In this document: one piece after another, positions 1 to 7,215 of the stretch | Numbering within the stretch: position 1 is the stretch's first letter | Layout: each line of letters starts with the position of its first letter | Position numbers and translations under genes: made by a program | The notes under the pieces: model-generated | Databases searched by the model: none | Seen by the model: the letters and a program-made list of their open reading frames with translations, nothing else | Told to the model about the DNA's origin: nothing | Assembly (NCBI GenBank): GCA_019422105.1 | Contig: JAHZDZ010000026.1 | Span: 1-9,578 of the forward strand | Reading direction: 5' to 3' | Origin: Bacillota bacterium | Lineage (GTDB): Bacteria > Bacillota > Clostridia > Lachnospirales > Anaerotignaceae | Length of the DNA: 9,578 nucleotides

Positions 1-702
<702 letters not shown>

Positions 703-723
703 GAAAGAGAAGGTGAGACTGCT

Positions 724-3700
724 ATGCCGTATTTTAATATCGTAGCTGAAACATCGGAGAACACCGTAGTCACCGAATACGAACCGGTTAAGACCCGTGC
801 CGTCAGCTATCAGAGCGAGGCCGCACTGGAAAAGGAATTGATACGTCTGCTGTGTGAGCAGGGATATGAATATCTGCCCATTCACACGGAAAAGGAATTG
901 ATCGCCAATCTGCGCACCCGTCTGGAGGAGCTGAACCACTATCATTTCTCCGATGCGGAGTGGGAAGTTTTTTTTGCAGGTGCTATTGCAAACCCCAATG
1001 AGCATATCGTGGAAAAGACCCGCAAGATACAGGAGGATTTTATTCAAGTGCTGATACGGGACGACGGTACATCCAAAAACATTACGCTCATCGACAAGAG
1101 GAATATTCACAATAACCGTCTGCAAGTGATTAACCAGTATGTAGTCGGCACAGAGGACGGCGCAAAATACGACAACCGCTATGATGTGACGGTACTTGTC
1201 AATGGTCTGCCTCTGGTACATATTGAGCTGAAACGCAGGGGCATTCCCATTCGTGAGGCATTTAACCAAATCAACCGCTATCAGAGGGATTCTTTCTGGG
1301 CAGGCTGCGGGCTTTACGAGTACATTCAGATTTTCGTTATTTCCAACGGCACGAACACAAAATACTATTCCAACAGCACCAGAAAAAATGCGGTAAAGGA
1401 GCATGAGAAAATCGGAAGCAGCAAGACCAAGACGAGCAACAGCTTTGAGTTTACCTGTTTTTGGGCGGACGCAAACAACCGTGTTATACCGGATCTCATC
1501 GACTTTACCAAGACTTTTTTTGCAAAGCATACCATTTTGAATGTGCTGACAAAATATTGTATTTTCACCTCGGAAAATATGCTGATGGTTATGCGGCCAT
1601 ATCAGATTACGGCGACGGAGCGCATTTTAAACCGCATCGAGATTGCCAATAACTACAAGAAGTACGGGAGTGTGGAAGGCGGCGGATATATCTGGCATAC
1701 CACAGGATCCGGCAAGACACTGACTTCCTTCAAGACCGCAAGGCTTGCGTCACAGATGCCCTATATCGACAAGGTACTGTTTGTGGTTGACCGCAAGGAT
1801 CTGGATTACCAGACCATGAAGGAATATGACCGCTTTGAAAAGGATGCTGCCAACAGCAACACCTCCACTACAATTTTGAAACAGCAGCTGGAAAATCCCA
1901 ATGCCCACATTATTATAACCACCATTCAAAAACTGGCCACCTTTATCAAGAAGAACCCGGGGCACGAGGTTTATACCAGGCACATTGTCATTATATTTGA
2001 TGAGTGTCACCGCAGCCAGTTTGGCGATATGCACAGTGCTATTGTAAAGAATTTTAAAAAGTACCATCTGTTTGGTTTTACAGGAACACCGATTTTTGCA
2101 GTGAACTCCGGCAGGGCGAAAAATCCGAATTTCTTCACCACCGGGCAGACCTTCGGCGACCGGCTGCATTCCTATACCATTGTGGACGCCATCAACGATA
2201 AAAATGTTTTGCCGTTTCGAGTGGACTATATCAAGACAATGGAGGTGGATGAAGAGATCACAGATGAGATGGTGTGGGACATCAACCGCGAAAAAGCCAT
2301 GATGGCGCCGCAGCGGATTGCTCTTGTGACGCGGTACATACTGGAGCATTTCGATCAGAAGACCTATCGTGGTGATAAGGCATACATTTACAATACACTG
2401 ATGAATATATCTGAGATAGCTTCTGCCGACCGCGGGAAGGTAGAAGAAATCAAGCAGAAACAGCGCGTCAGCGGTTTTAACTCCATCTTTGCTGTGGCCA
2501 GTGTGCCCATGGCGAAGCTGTACTACCAGGAGTTCAAGAAACAGATAGAGGCGGATCCGGCCAGAAAGCTGCGTGTAGCCGTCATCTTCAGCTATGGCGC
2601 AAACGAGGAGGAAGCAGACGGTATTTTGGACGAGGAAAACGCAGAGGACGCCTCCGCCCTTGCTCAGCCCTCCCGCGAATTTTTGGAAGACGCTATCCGG
2701 GACTATAACGAAATGTTCCATACGAATTATGATACCTCAGGCGATAAGTTCCAGAATTATTATAAAGATGTATCCCTGCGCATGAAAAACAAAGAACTGG
2801 ATTTGCTTATTGCAGTCAATATGTTTCTCACCGGCTTTGACGCCACGACATTGAATACGCTGTGGGTGGATAAGAACTTAAAGATGCATGGTTTAATTCA
2901 GGCGTTTTCCAGAACCAACCGCATTCTCAATTCCATTAAGACCTTTGGCAATATTGTGTGCTTCCGCAATCTGCAAAAGCGTGTGGACAGTGCGATTTCT
3001 CTGTTTGGGGACAAGAATGCCGGGGGCATTGTACTGCTGCAGAGCTTTCATGATTACTACTACGGCTATGAATCCGAGGACGGCAGACGGATGACGGGCT
3101 ATGCGGATATGATGGAGGATTTGATAAAAAAATTTCCGCTGTCCGATCCGCAGATTATCGGGGAGCAGAATCAGAAGGATTTCATCTCCCTGTTTGGCGC
3201 AATTCTTCGTATGCGCAATCTGCTTGTGTCCTTTGATGAATTTAAAGGCCGGGAACTAATTTGCGAGCGTGATTTGCAGGACTATCTCGGACGGTATCAG
3301 GATTTGCATGATGAATGGAAGCGCAGGCGTGAAGCGGGAGAGAGCGCGGATATTACAGATGACATTGTGTTCGAGGTGGAGCTGATCAAACAGATTGAAA
3401 TTAATATCGACTACATTTTGATGCTGGTAAAAAAATACCATGATACCCACTGCGAAGACAAGGAAGTGCTGATTACCATTCATAAGGCCATTGACGCCAG
3501 TCCGGAGCTGCGAAGCAAAAAGCAGTTGATCGAAACCTTTATCGCAGGCATCAACGATGCCGATGATGTAATGGGAGAATGGCACAGCTATGTGGCTTTT
3601 CAGCGCAGGCGTGACCTGGAAGCCATCATCACGGAAGAAAAGCTGAAGGCGGCAGATACCCGCAAGTTTATGGAAAATGCATTTCGTGACGGTGAAATGA

Positions 3701-3885
3701 AAACAGCCGGAACAGACATTGATAAAATTATGCCCCCCGTTTCCCGTTTCGGCGGCGGCAGAGCGGAGAAAAAGCAAGGTGTTATCGACAGGCTGAAAAC
3801 ATTCTTTGAAAAATATTTCGGTATTGGCGGCTCTGCTTCCTTTACCGAACCGGAAGAGAAAGAAACGATAGGTGAACCGGATTAA
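724..3885 (+). CDS. hsdR: Type I restriction enzyme, motor and endonuclease subunit HsdR
   Basis: This is the ATP-dependent translocase and nuclease of the type I complex, which cuts DNA lacking the cognate methylation. It is complete at 1053 residues, a normal length for an EcoR124-like HsdR. The N-terminal PD-(D/E)XK nuclease has Asp154 in NRYD and Glu168-Leu-Lys170 in HIELK, the D-X13-EXK spacing of the family. The SF2 helicase motor shows Walker A TTGSGKT (326-332), the DECH box (426-429), GFTGTP (451-456), the motif V region VNMFLTGFDA (698-707) and motif VI QAFSRTNR (726-733). A helical C-terminal region, expected to contact the methylase core, follows from about residue 800. All key residues are present, so it should be active. 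The start has a Shine-Dalgarno-like AGAAGGTGAG at 708-717. It lies 21 bases after hsdS; hsdM is absent from the window and probably upstream. Confidence 0.97.
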   Translation: MPYFNIVAETSENTVVTEYEPVKTRAVSYQSEAALEKELIRLLCEQGYEYLPIHTEKELIANLRTRLEELNHYHFSDAEWEVFFAGAIANPNEHIVEKTRKIQEDFIQVLIRDDGTSKNITLIDKRNIHNNRLQVINQYVVGTEDGAKYDNRYDVTVLVNGLPLVHIELKRRGIPIREAFNQINRYQRDSFWAGCGLYEYIQIFVISNGTNTKYYSNSTRKNAVKEHEKIGSSKTKTSNSFEFTCFWADANNRVIPDLIDFTKTFFAKHTILNVLTKYCIFTSENMLMVMRPYQITATERILNRIEIANNYKKYGSVEGGGYIWHTTGSGKTLTSFKTARLASQMPYIDKVLFVVDRKDLDYQTMKEYDRFEKDAANSNTSTTILKQQLENPNAHIIITTIQKLATFIKKNPGHEVYTRHIVIIFDECHRSQFGDMHSAIVKNFKKYHLFGFTGTPIFAVNSGRAKNPNFFTTGQTFGDRLHSYTIVDAINDKNVLPFRVDYIKTMEVDEEITDEMVWDINREKAMMAPQRIALVTRYILEHFDQKTYRGDKAYIYNTLMNISEIASADRGKVEEIKQKQRVSGFNSIFAVASVPMAKLYYQEFKKQIEADPARKLRVAVIFSYGANEEEADGILDEENAEDASALAQPSREFLEDAIRDYNEMFHTNYDTSGDKFQNYYKDVSLRMKNKELDLLIAVNMFLTGFDATTLNTLWVDKNLKMHGLIQAFSRTNRILNSIKTFGNIVCFRNLQKRVDSAISLFGDKNAGGIVLLQSFHDYYYGYESEDGRRMTGYADMMEDLIKKFPLSDPQIIGEQNQKDFISLFGAILRMRNLLVSFDEFKGRELICERDLQDYLGRYQDLHDEWKRRREAGESADITDDIVFEVELIKQIEINIDYILMLVKKYHDTHCEDKEVLITIHKAIDASPELRSKKQLIETFIAGINDADDVMGEWHSYVAFQRRRDLEAIITEEKLKAADTRKFMENAFRDGEMKTAGTDIDKIMPPVSRFGGGRAEKKQGVIDRLKTFFEKYFGIGGSASFTEPEEKETIGEPD

Positions 3886-3955
3886 CATCACAATCCGTCA
3901 TCGGCTGATGTAAAAATACCATATGGAAGCGATACCAATCTATAATTGTGGAATG

Positions 3956-3992
3956 ACCACGCAGAAGCATGATTGCTTTCGCGTGGTTTTTT
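3956..3992 (+). terminator. Intrinsic terminator after hsdR
   Basis: ACCACGC (3956-3962) pairs perfectly with GCGTGGT (3981-3987), and AAGCA pairs with TGCTT inside the loop to lengthen the stem. Five further T residues follow (3988-3992). It lies 71 bases after the hsdR stop and should end the hsd transcript. Read on the minus strand, no T-run follows the stem, so it is not an obvious terminator for the convergent regulator remnant. Confidence 0.88.
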
Positions 3993-4038
3993 GCTGTTTC
4001 TTTTTGACTGATGTTATGAGTTCTTCGCGCCGTCTTTT

Positions 4039-4908
4039 CTATAGTTTCAGAAGCAGGCGGGAATAAAATTCCAGCAAAAACAAATCGTCATGATTGGAGA
4101 GGGAGCATTCCGTAAGCTGCTCAATTTTTTCCAGGCGGTACAGCAGGGACTGACGGTGCAGATGCAGCTTTCTGGCTGTCAGACTGGCGTTATAGCTGCA
4201 TTTTAAAAATGTTGTCAGGGTTTCCATTAGATTCATGCCCAGAGCGTTTGTCCTGTCGTTTTCAAGCAGATTCCCCAGCGTTTGATGAGCCTGCTCCTTC
4301 AGGTGGCTATTGTCCGCGGTTTGAAAAACGAGACTTGTAATACGACTCTCCTTGTATGTAAGCCGCCGCCCGGGCGTATTTGATAAAATGCACTGTTCCA
4401 GTGCGAGAGCCGCTTTCTTATACTGCTGGGAGAAATCCTGGGGCTTGGGAGGAATCTCTCCTATGCCCCAGAAAAATTCGTATTCGGGATAGTTTTTTAG
4501 TAAAATGGCCTCCAGCGTGTCTAAAAATTTGTTGATACCCGCTGTTTTGTCCGCATCAACATACATCAGAAAGGTATCATCCTTCAATGTAATCAGCAGG
4601 CTCAATTTTTCCGCCTCCGCCTCCGCCAGTATTAAATTTTCAATTGCCGGCATGTTGGGAGAAAAGGAATGCACAAATGCCTTATGACCCTGGCGGCGGT
4701 TTTTTGAATATGCCTGAAAAAGGACGGCGGCATAGGAGGCGCTCAAATGAAATCCAAGATTCTGCCCGTCCAGTATGAGCTTGTCAATATCATCACCGCT
4801 GCTGTGGGCAAGCTTCCAGATAAAGTCATTTTTAATCCGAAGGCTGGTCAGATTGATCACATCCTCCTTATTAAACCACAAAGAGAGCGGAATACTGAGG
4901 TAGCCAGG
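4039..4908 (-). pseudogene. PucR/CdaR-family transcriptional regulator, truncated at its N-terminus
   Basis: This is the C-terminal two thirds of a PucR-type activator. Numbered from the TTG codon at 4879-4881 (280 residues), a GGDEF-like CdaR middle domain covers about 45-165 (FFWGIGEIPPKPQ, then YKKAALALEQ). A PucR C-terminal helix-turn-helix covers about 218-275 (ETLTTFLKCSYN, TARKLHLHRQSLLYRLEKIEQ). The frame stays open upstream of the TTG and reads GYLSIPLSLWFNKED, the typical end of the family's N-terminal sensor domain, then breaks near 4906. It reaches a stop at 4918-4920 that lies in transporter-derived sequence. About 200 N-terminal residues appear missing. No Shine-Dalgarno sequence precedes the TTG, so a functional restart is unlikely. 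Relatives often control purine, amino acid or N-acyl compound catabolism next to their gene; that role is inferred from family and position. Confidence 0.82.
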
Positions 4909-4912
4909 AACA
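4903..4912. other. Head-to-head gene fusion scar (deletion or other rearrangement junction)
   Basis: To the left, up to about 4905, the minus strand encodes the GYLSIP stretch of the PucR-type regulator. To the right, from about 4907-4910, the plus strand encodes the TIIYT stretch of the transporter. The genes point away from each other, yet no start codon, promoter or intergenic spacer remains between them. The simplest reading is one deletion from inside the regulator's 5' third to inside the transporter's 3' third. An inversion breakpoint or an assembly misjoin are alternatives. Confidence 0.72.
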
Positions 4913-5281
4913 ATTATTTATACGGCGACGGAACTGCTGAATGGTATGTCCCCGTTTTTGGCCGGCGTCGGTGTTGTTTTCATTGTCAGTATTATTAACG
5001 GCTTGATCCCCTCCGGCAGCGGCAAAGGCGCTTTGCTGGCACCCATTATGGTTCCCATTGCCGTTTCACTGGGATTGACTCCTCAGACAACTGTCCTTGC
5101 GTATCAGTTTGGCGACGGTATAACGAATATGTTATGGTTTACCTACGGAACCTTTTTAATTTTTCTGAACTATGGCAAGGTTCCCCTTAACAAGTGGTAT
5201 CGGTTTTATCTGCCGCTGATGTGTGTGTTCTTCGCGGTAGCGGTAATCTCGGTGGGAATTGCGATACAGATAGGATATTAA
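4906..5281 (+). pseudogene. YfcC-family transporter, C-terminal remnant
   Basis: This is the last quarter or so of a multi-helix inner-membrane carrier of the YfcC / C4-dicarboxylate anaerobic carrier-like family. The recognisable frame starts near 4907 (GTIIYTATELLNG), upstream of the first ATG at 4946. It passes through the family-like signatures INGLIPSGSGKGALLAPIM and VLAYQFGDGITNM and ends with a hydrophobic helix (LPLMCVFFAVAVISVGIAIQ) before the TAA at 5279-5281. Full-length members have about 450-500 residues and a dozen or so membrane segments; only about 120 residues remain, so it cannot form a carrier. Going upstream, the frame hits TAG at 4901-4903, inside regulator-derived sequence. 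The amidohydrolase begins 22 bases downstream, so the two were probably co-transcribed. AbgT-type carriers are a less likely alternative. Confidence 0.8.
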
Positions 5282-5303
5282 AATACGGAAGGGAGTCCGG
5301 TTT

Positions 5304-6488
5304 ATGAAAATTTCAGCGGAAATCAGAGAAAAAGAGGAGGAACTGATTGCCCTTAGAAGGGATTTCCACATGCATCCCGAGATAGGACTTCAGGAATTCA
5401 GAACCTCTGAAATCGTGTTAAATTATTTAAAGGGACTTGGCCTTGACGCCAAAAAGGTTGCGCAAACAGGGGTTGTGGCTACCTTGTACAGCGATACAAA
5501 AACAGACAGAACAATTATATTGAGAGCCGATATGGATGCCCTTATGGTGCAGGAGGAAAATGACCTGCCCTACAAATCCCTAAATGATGGATTTATGCAT
5601 GCCTGCGGACATGACGGACATACGGCAATTCTGCTCATTGTTGCGAAAACATTATGTGAGAACAGGGAGAATCTGAAAGGAAACGTCAAATTTGTATTTC
5701 AGCCCAATGAGGAAGTTGCGGGAGCAGGACTGATGGTTGCGGAGGGCGTGCTTGAAAATCCAAGGGTTGAGGCGTCCTTTGGACTGCATCTGTGGAGTCC
5801 TCTGAAAACAGGCGTATTAGGAGTTAAGGCCGGGCCGATTATGGCGGAAATGTATAACTTTAAAATAACGCTGAGCGGAAAGGACGGACATACATCGGCG
5901 CCTGACCAATGTATAGACCCTATCATATGTGCCGCAAATATAATTCAATCCCTGCAAACCATTCAGACAAGGGAAATCAATTCCCTGAAACCTACGAATA
6001 TTATGTTCGGCAAAATCAGCGGGGGTTCCTCCACGAATGTGATACCTAAGAGTGTAGAGCTTATTGGATCTCTCAGATATTTGTATGATGGCGGCAAGGA
6101 TTCTCCCGAATGTCCGATGGAGAGAATGAAGAGAATTGTGGAGGGGATTTGCCTGGCACACAGAATACAGGCGGAAATAGAATTTGAGGTGAGCAATTAC
6201 TTATTGAGCAATGATGAGAGGGCAATTGGGTTTATGAAAGATAAGGTTTTGCCCAAAATGGACGTAAGGCAAAATGAAATGACAGAGTACCAGTGTCTTA
6301 CAGGCGAGGATTTTTCCGAATTTTCCAATCATAATGGCATACCGGGTGCGTTTTTGTTTGTGGGAACGGGAAACAGGGAGAAGGAAACCGATAAACCGCA
6401 CCATTGCTCTCGATTTAACATTGATGAGGATTCCTTGATGATAGGCGCTGAGCTTTTGAAAAATATTGCTCTGGAATATTTCGACTGA
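5304..6488 (+). CDS. M20-family metallo-amidohydrolase (N-acyl amino acid / aminoacyl-amide hydrolase type)
   Basis: This is a cytoplasmic M20D-type peptidase, the group containing hippurate hydrolase, IAA-amino acid hydrolase and AbgB-like enzymes, which cleave amide bonds of N-acylated amino acids or related compounds. At 394 residues it is full length. Putative metal ligands and catalytic residues are in place: Cys101 and His103 in MHACGHDGHTA, Glu136-Glu137 in QPNEE, His161 in GLHLW, and the C-terminal histidine in KPHHCSRFNIDE (366/367). The dimerisation lid covers about 183-295 and carries GKDGHTSAP (192-200). The ATG is preceded by GGAAGGGAG at 5287-5295. It follows the YfcC remnant by 22 bases, so the original operon was probably uptake plus hydrolysis of one substrate. 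With that operon's 5' end missing, its promoter is not visible here. The substrate cannot be read from sequence. Confidence 0.93.
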   Translation: MKISAEIREKEEELIALRRDFHMHPEIGLQEFRTSEIVLNYLKGLGLDAKKVAQTGVVATLYSDTKTDRTIILRADMDALMVQEENDLPYKSLNDGFMHACGHDGHTAILLIVAKTLCENRENLKGNVKFVFQPNEEVAGAGLMVAEGVLENPRVEASFGLHLWSPLKTGVLGVKAGPIMAEMYNFKITLSGKDGHTSAPDQCIDPIICAANIIQSLQTIQTREINSLKPTNIMFGKISGGSSTNVIPKSVELIGSLRYLYDGGKDSPECPMERMKRIVEGICLAHRIQAEIEFEVSNYLLSNDERAIGFMKDKVLPKMDVRQNEMTEYQCLTGEDFSEFSNHNGIPGAFLFVGTGNREKETDKPHHCSRFNIDEDSLMIGAELLKNIALEYFD

Positions 6489-6504
6489 GGGCGGTGAGCG
6501 GCAT

Positions 6505-6535
6505 AAAAAGAGGCATATGACAATGCCTCTTTTTT
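6505..6535 (+). terminator. Intrinsic terminator after the amidohydrolase gene
   Basis: AAAAAGAGGCAT (6505-6516) pairs with ATGCCTCTTTTT (6523-6534) around the 6-base loop ATGACA, and a T-run continues to 6535. It starts 16 bases after the amidohydrolase stop. The A-tract on the left could let it work in both directions, but no minus-strand gene ends here. Confidence 0.93.
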
Positions 6536-6683
6536 GTTTTCAACGCAATAGAAAAAAGGTGAAGCCATTTCATCCGTTATAACTAAGAGGAGTAGGGCGG
6601 CCGGCCTTAAAAAACGCCTATGGAGTGCGCCATAAAAAACAGCATTAAGGAAACGGATTGAATACAAAAACAATTCCATCCGT
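6536..6683. other. Non-coding stretch with two potential hairpins
   Basis: I see no credible gene in this stretch. It holds TATGG (6619-6623) paired with CCATA (6630-6634) around the hexaloop AGTGCG, followed by an A-run. It also holds ACGGAT (6653-6658) paired with ATCCGT (6678-6683), directly abutting the terminator-like hairpin at 6684. Series of hairpins ending in a terminator can mark a structured RNA, but no convincing promoter precedes it, so no RNA gene is called. Confidence 0.4.
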
Positions 6684-6710
6684 AAAAATAGCCACGCTGC
6701 GGCTATTTTT
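6684..6710. terminator. Second strong terminator-like hairpin, symmetrical
   Basis: AAAAATAGCC (6684-6693) pairs perfectly with GGCTATTTTT (6701-6710) around a 7-base loop. The T-run on the right gives a plus-strand terminator and the A-run on the left gives a minus-strand one. It separates the amidohydrolase from the glnN promoter and may back up the terminator at 6505, or it may end an unrecognised small transcript from 6536-6683. Confidence 0.8.
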
Positions 6711-6866
6711 CATCAATGCCAAAGGAGGGTGGCTGAGGGGGATAAAACCTCAGGGATTGCATGGTCGATTATCCTATTTCAATATCTGTGGACACGAGTG
6801 TTCTTTTTATGTGTCCTATGCCAGACAAGGGGCCTGAAACGGCTGTTTTCTTGTGATGTGTAATTC
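6711..6866. other. Non-coding stretch upstream of the glnN promoter, with hairpins
   Basis: No gene is supported. CTGAGG (6733-6738) can pair with CCTCAG (6748-6753). GGACAC (6790-6795) can pair with GTGTCC (6811-6816). Alternatively GGACA (6790-6794) pairs with TGTTC (6799-6803) around CGAG and is followed by TTTTAT. The last two structures are mutually exclusive. Short frames here (a GTG at 6729 and an ATG at 6761) lack a properly spaced Shine-Dalgarno or a recognisable product. Confidence 0.4.
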
Positions 6867-6895
6867 TTGCCAATGGGGAGGGGAAGGGGTATAAT
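6867..6895 (+). promoter_or_regulatory. Sigma-A-type promoter for glnN
   Basis: TTGCCA (6867-6872) is a close match to the -35 consensus, the spacer is exactly 17 bases (6873-6889), and TATAAT (6890-6895) is a perfect -10 box. Transcription would start near 6902. This is the best housekeeping promoter in the window. It is correctly oriented, with no gene between it and glnN, which gives an untranslated leader of about 310 bases. Confidence 0.78.
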
Positions 6896-6901
6896 GGAAA
6901 A

Positions 6902-7215
6902 AAATAATCAGCGGCTTCCGCTCTTTTATCACTGTCTTTGCATAGGGTGTATGATGCAGTATAAGTATCGTCAGATGTATCCGATAAAAATATAAAAAAG
7001 CATGTCTATGTGAATGGGGCTGTTCCTGCGAACAGAAGGGCCTTATGCCAATCTGCTCGGCGCCAGGCTTTTTAGGCACGGAGACTGCTCTTTCGGCTGC
7101 TTTTTATTTGTGGAAGGGATTCCATTTGTGCTGCGGGGGTTCTGCGTTCACTTGACGTTACTGTGGTTTGTGGACGTTTTGTCATTTTTAAATTTTGCAT
7201 GGAGGAAAAGGGAAT
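6902..7215 (+). promoter_or_regulatory. Long structured 5' leader of glnN, possible attenuator
   Basis: Between the inferred transcription start and the glnN ATG lie about 310 non-coding bases with several short hairpins. AGCGG (6910-6914) pairs with CCGCT (6918-6922). TGCAT (6939-6943) pairs with ATGCA (6954-6958). TATCG (6966-6970) pairs with CGATA (6982-6986). CTGTTC (7020-7025) pairs with GAACAG (7030-7035) around CTGC. TGGAA (7111-7115) pairs with TTCCA (7120-7124) around GGGA. GCCT (7040-7043) can pair with AGGC (7065-7068) just before TTTTT (7069-7073), and another T-run is at 7101-7105; both resemble weak terminators. I do not recognise a known riboswitch class. Control by antitermination in response to nitrogen is inference. 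An 83-codon frame at 7014-7265 runs into glnN in another frame and is probably not real. Confidence 0.5.
7201..7208 (+). promoter_or_regulatory. Ribosome binding site that fixes the glnN start
   Basis: GGAGGAAA lies about 8-10 bases before the ATG at 7216. The frame also has an ATG at 7195, but this abuts the Shine-Dalgarno sequence, has none of its own, and would add seven residues (MHGGKGN) not typical of the family. The start at 7216 is therefore chosen. Confidence 0.88.

Noticed and set aside
3941..3946. TATAAT between hsdR and its terminator
   Set aside because: There is no -35 box at a suitable distance, and a terminator follows within about 10 bases, so a promoter makes no sense here.
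4039..4881. Intact 280-residue regulator starting at TTG 4881
   Set aside because: The frame upstream of the TTG still encodes conserved N-terminal domain sequence, there is no Shine-Dalgarno, and the sensor domain is missing, so a truncated remnant fits better.
4946..5281. Stand-alone 111-residue small membrane protein
   Set aside because: Transporter family sequence extends upstream of its ATG, and the piece matches only the C-terminal part of a large carrier, so it is a remnant.
6816..7079. Minus-strand frame of 87 codons in the glnN leader region
   Set aside because: No Shine-Dalgarno, no recognisable family, low-complexity composition, and it overlaps a strong opposing promoter.
7152..7157. 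TTGACG as the -35 box of a closer glnN promoter
   Set aside because: No acceptable -10 box lies 16-18 bases downstream; the TTGCCA/TATAAT pair at 6867-6895 is far better.
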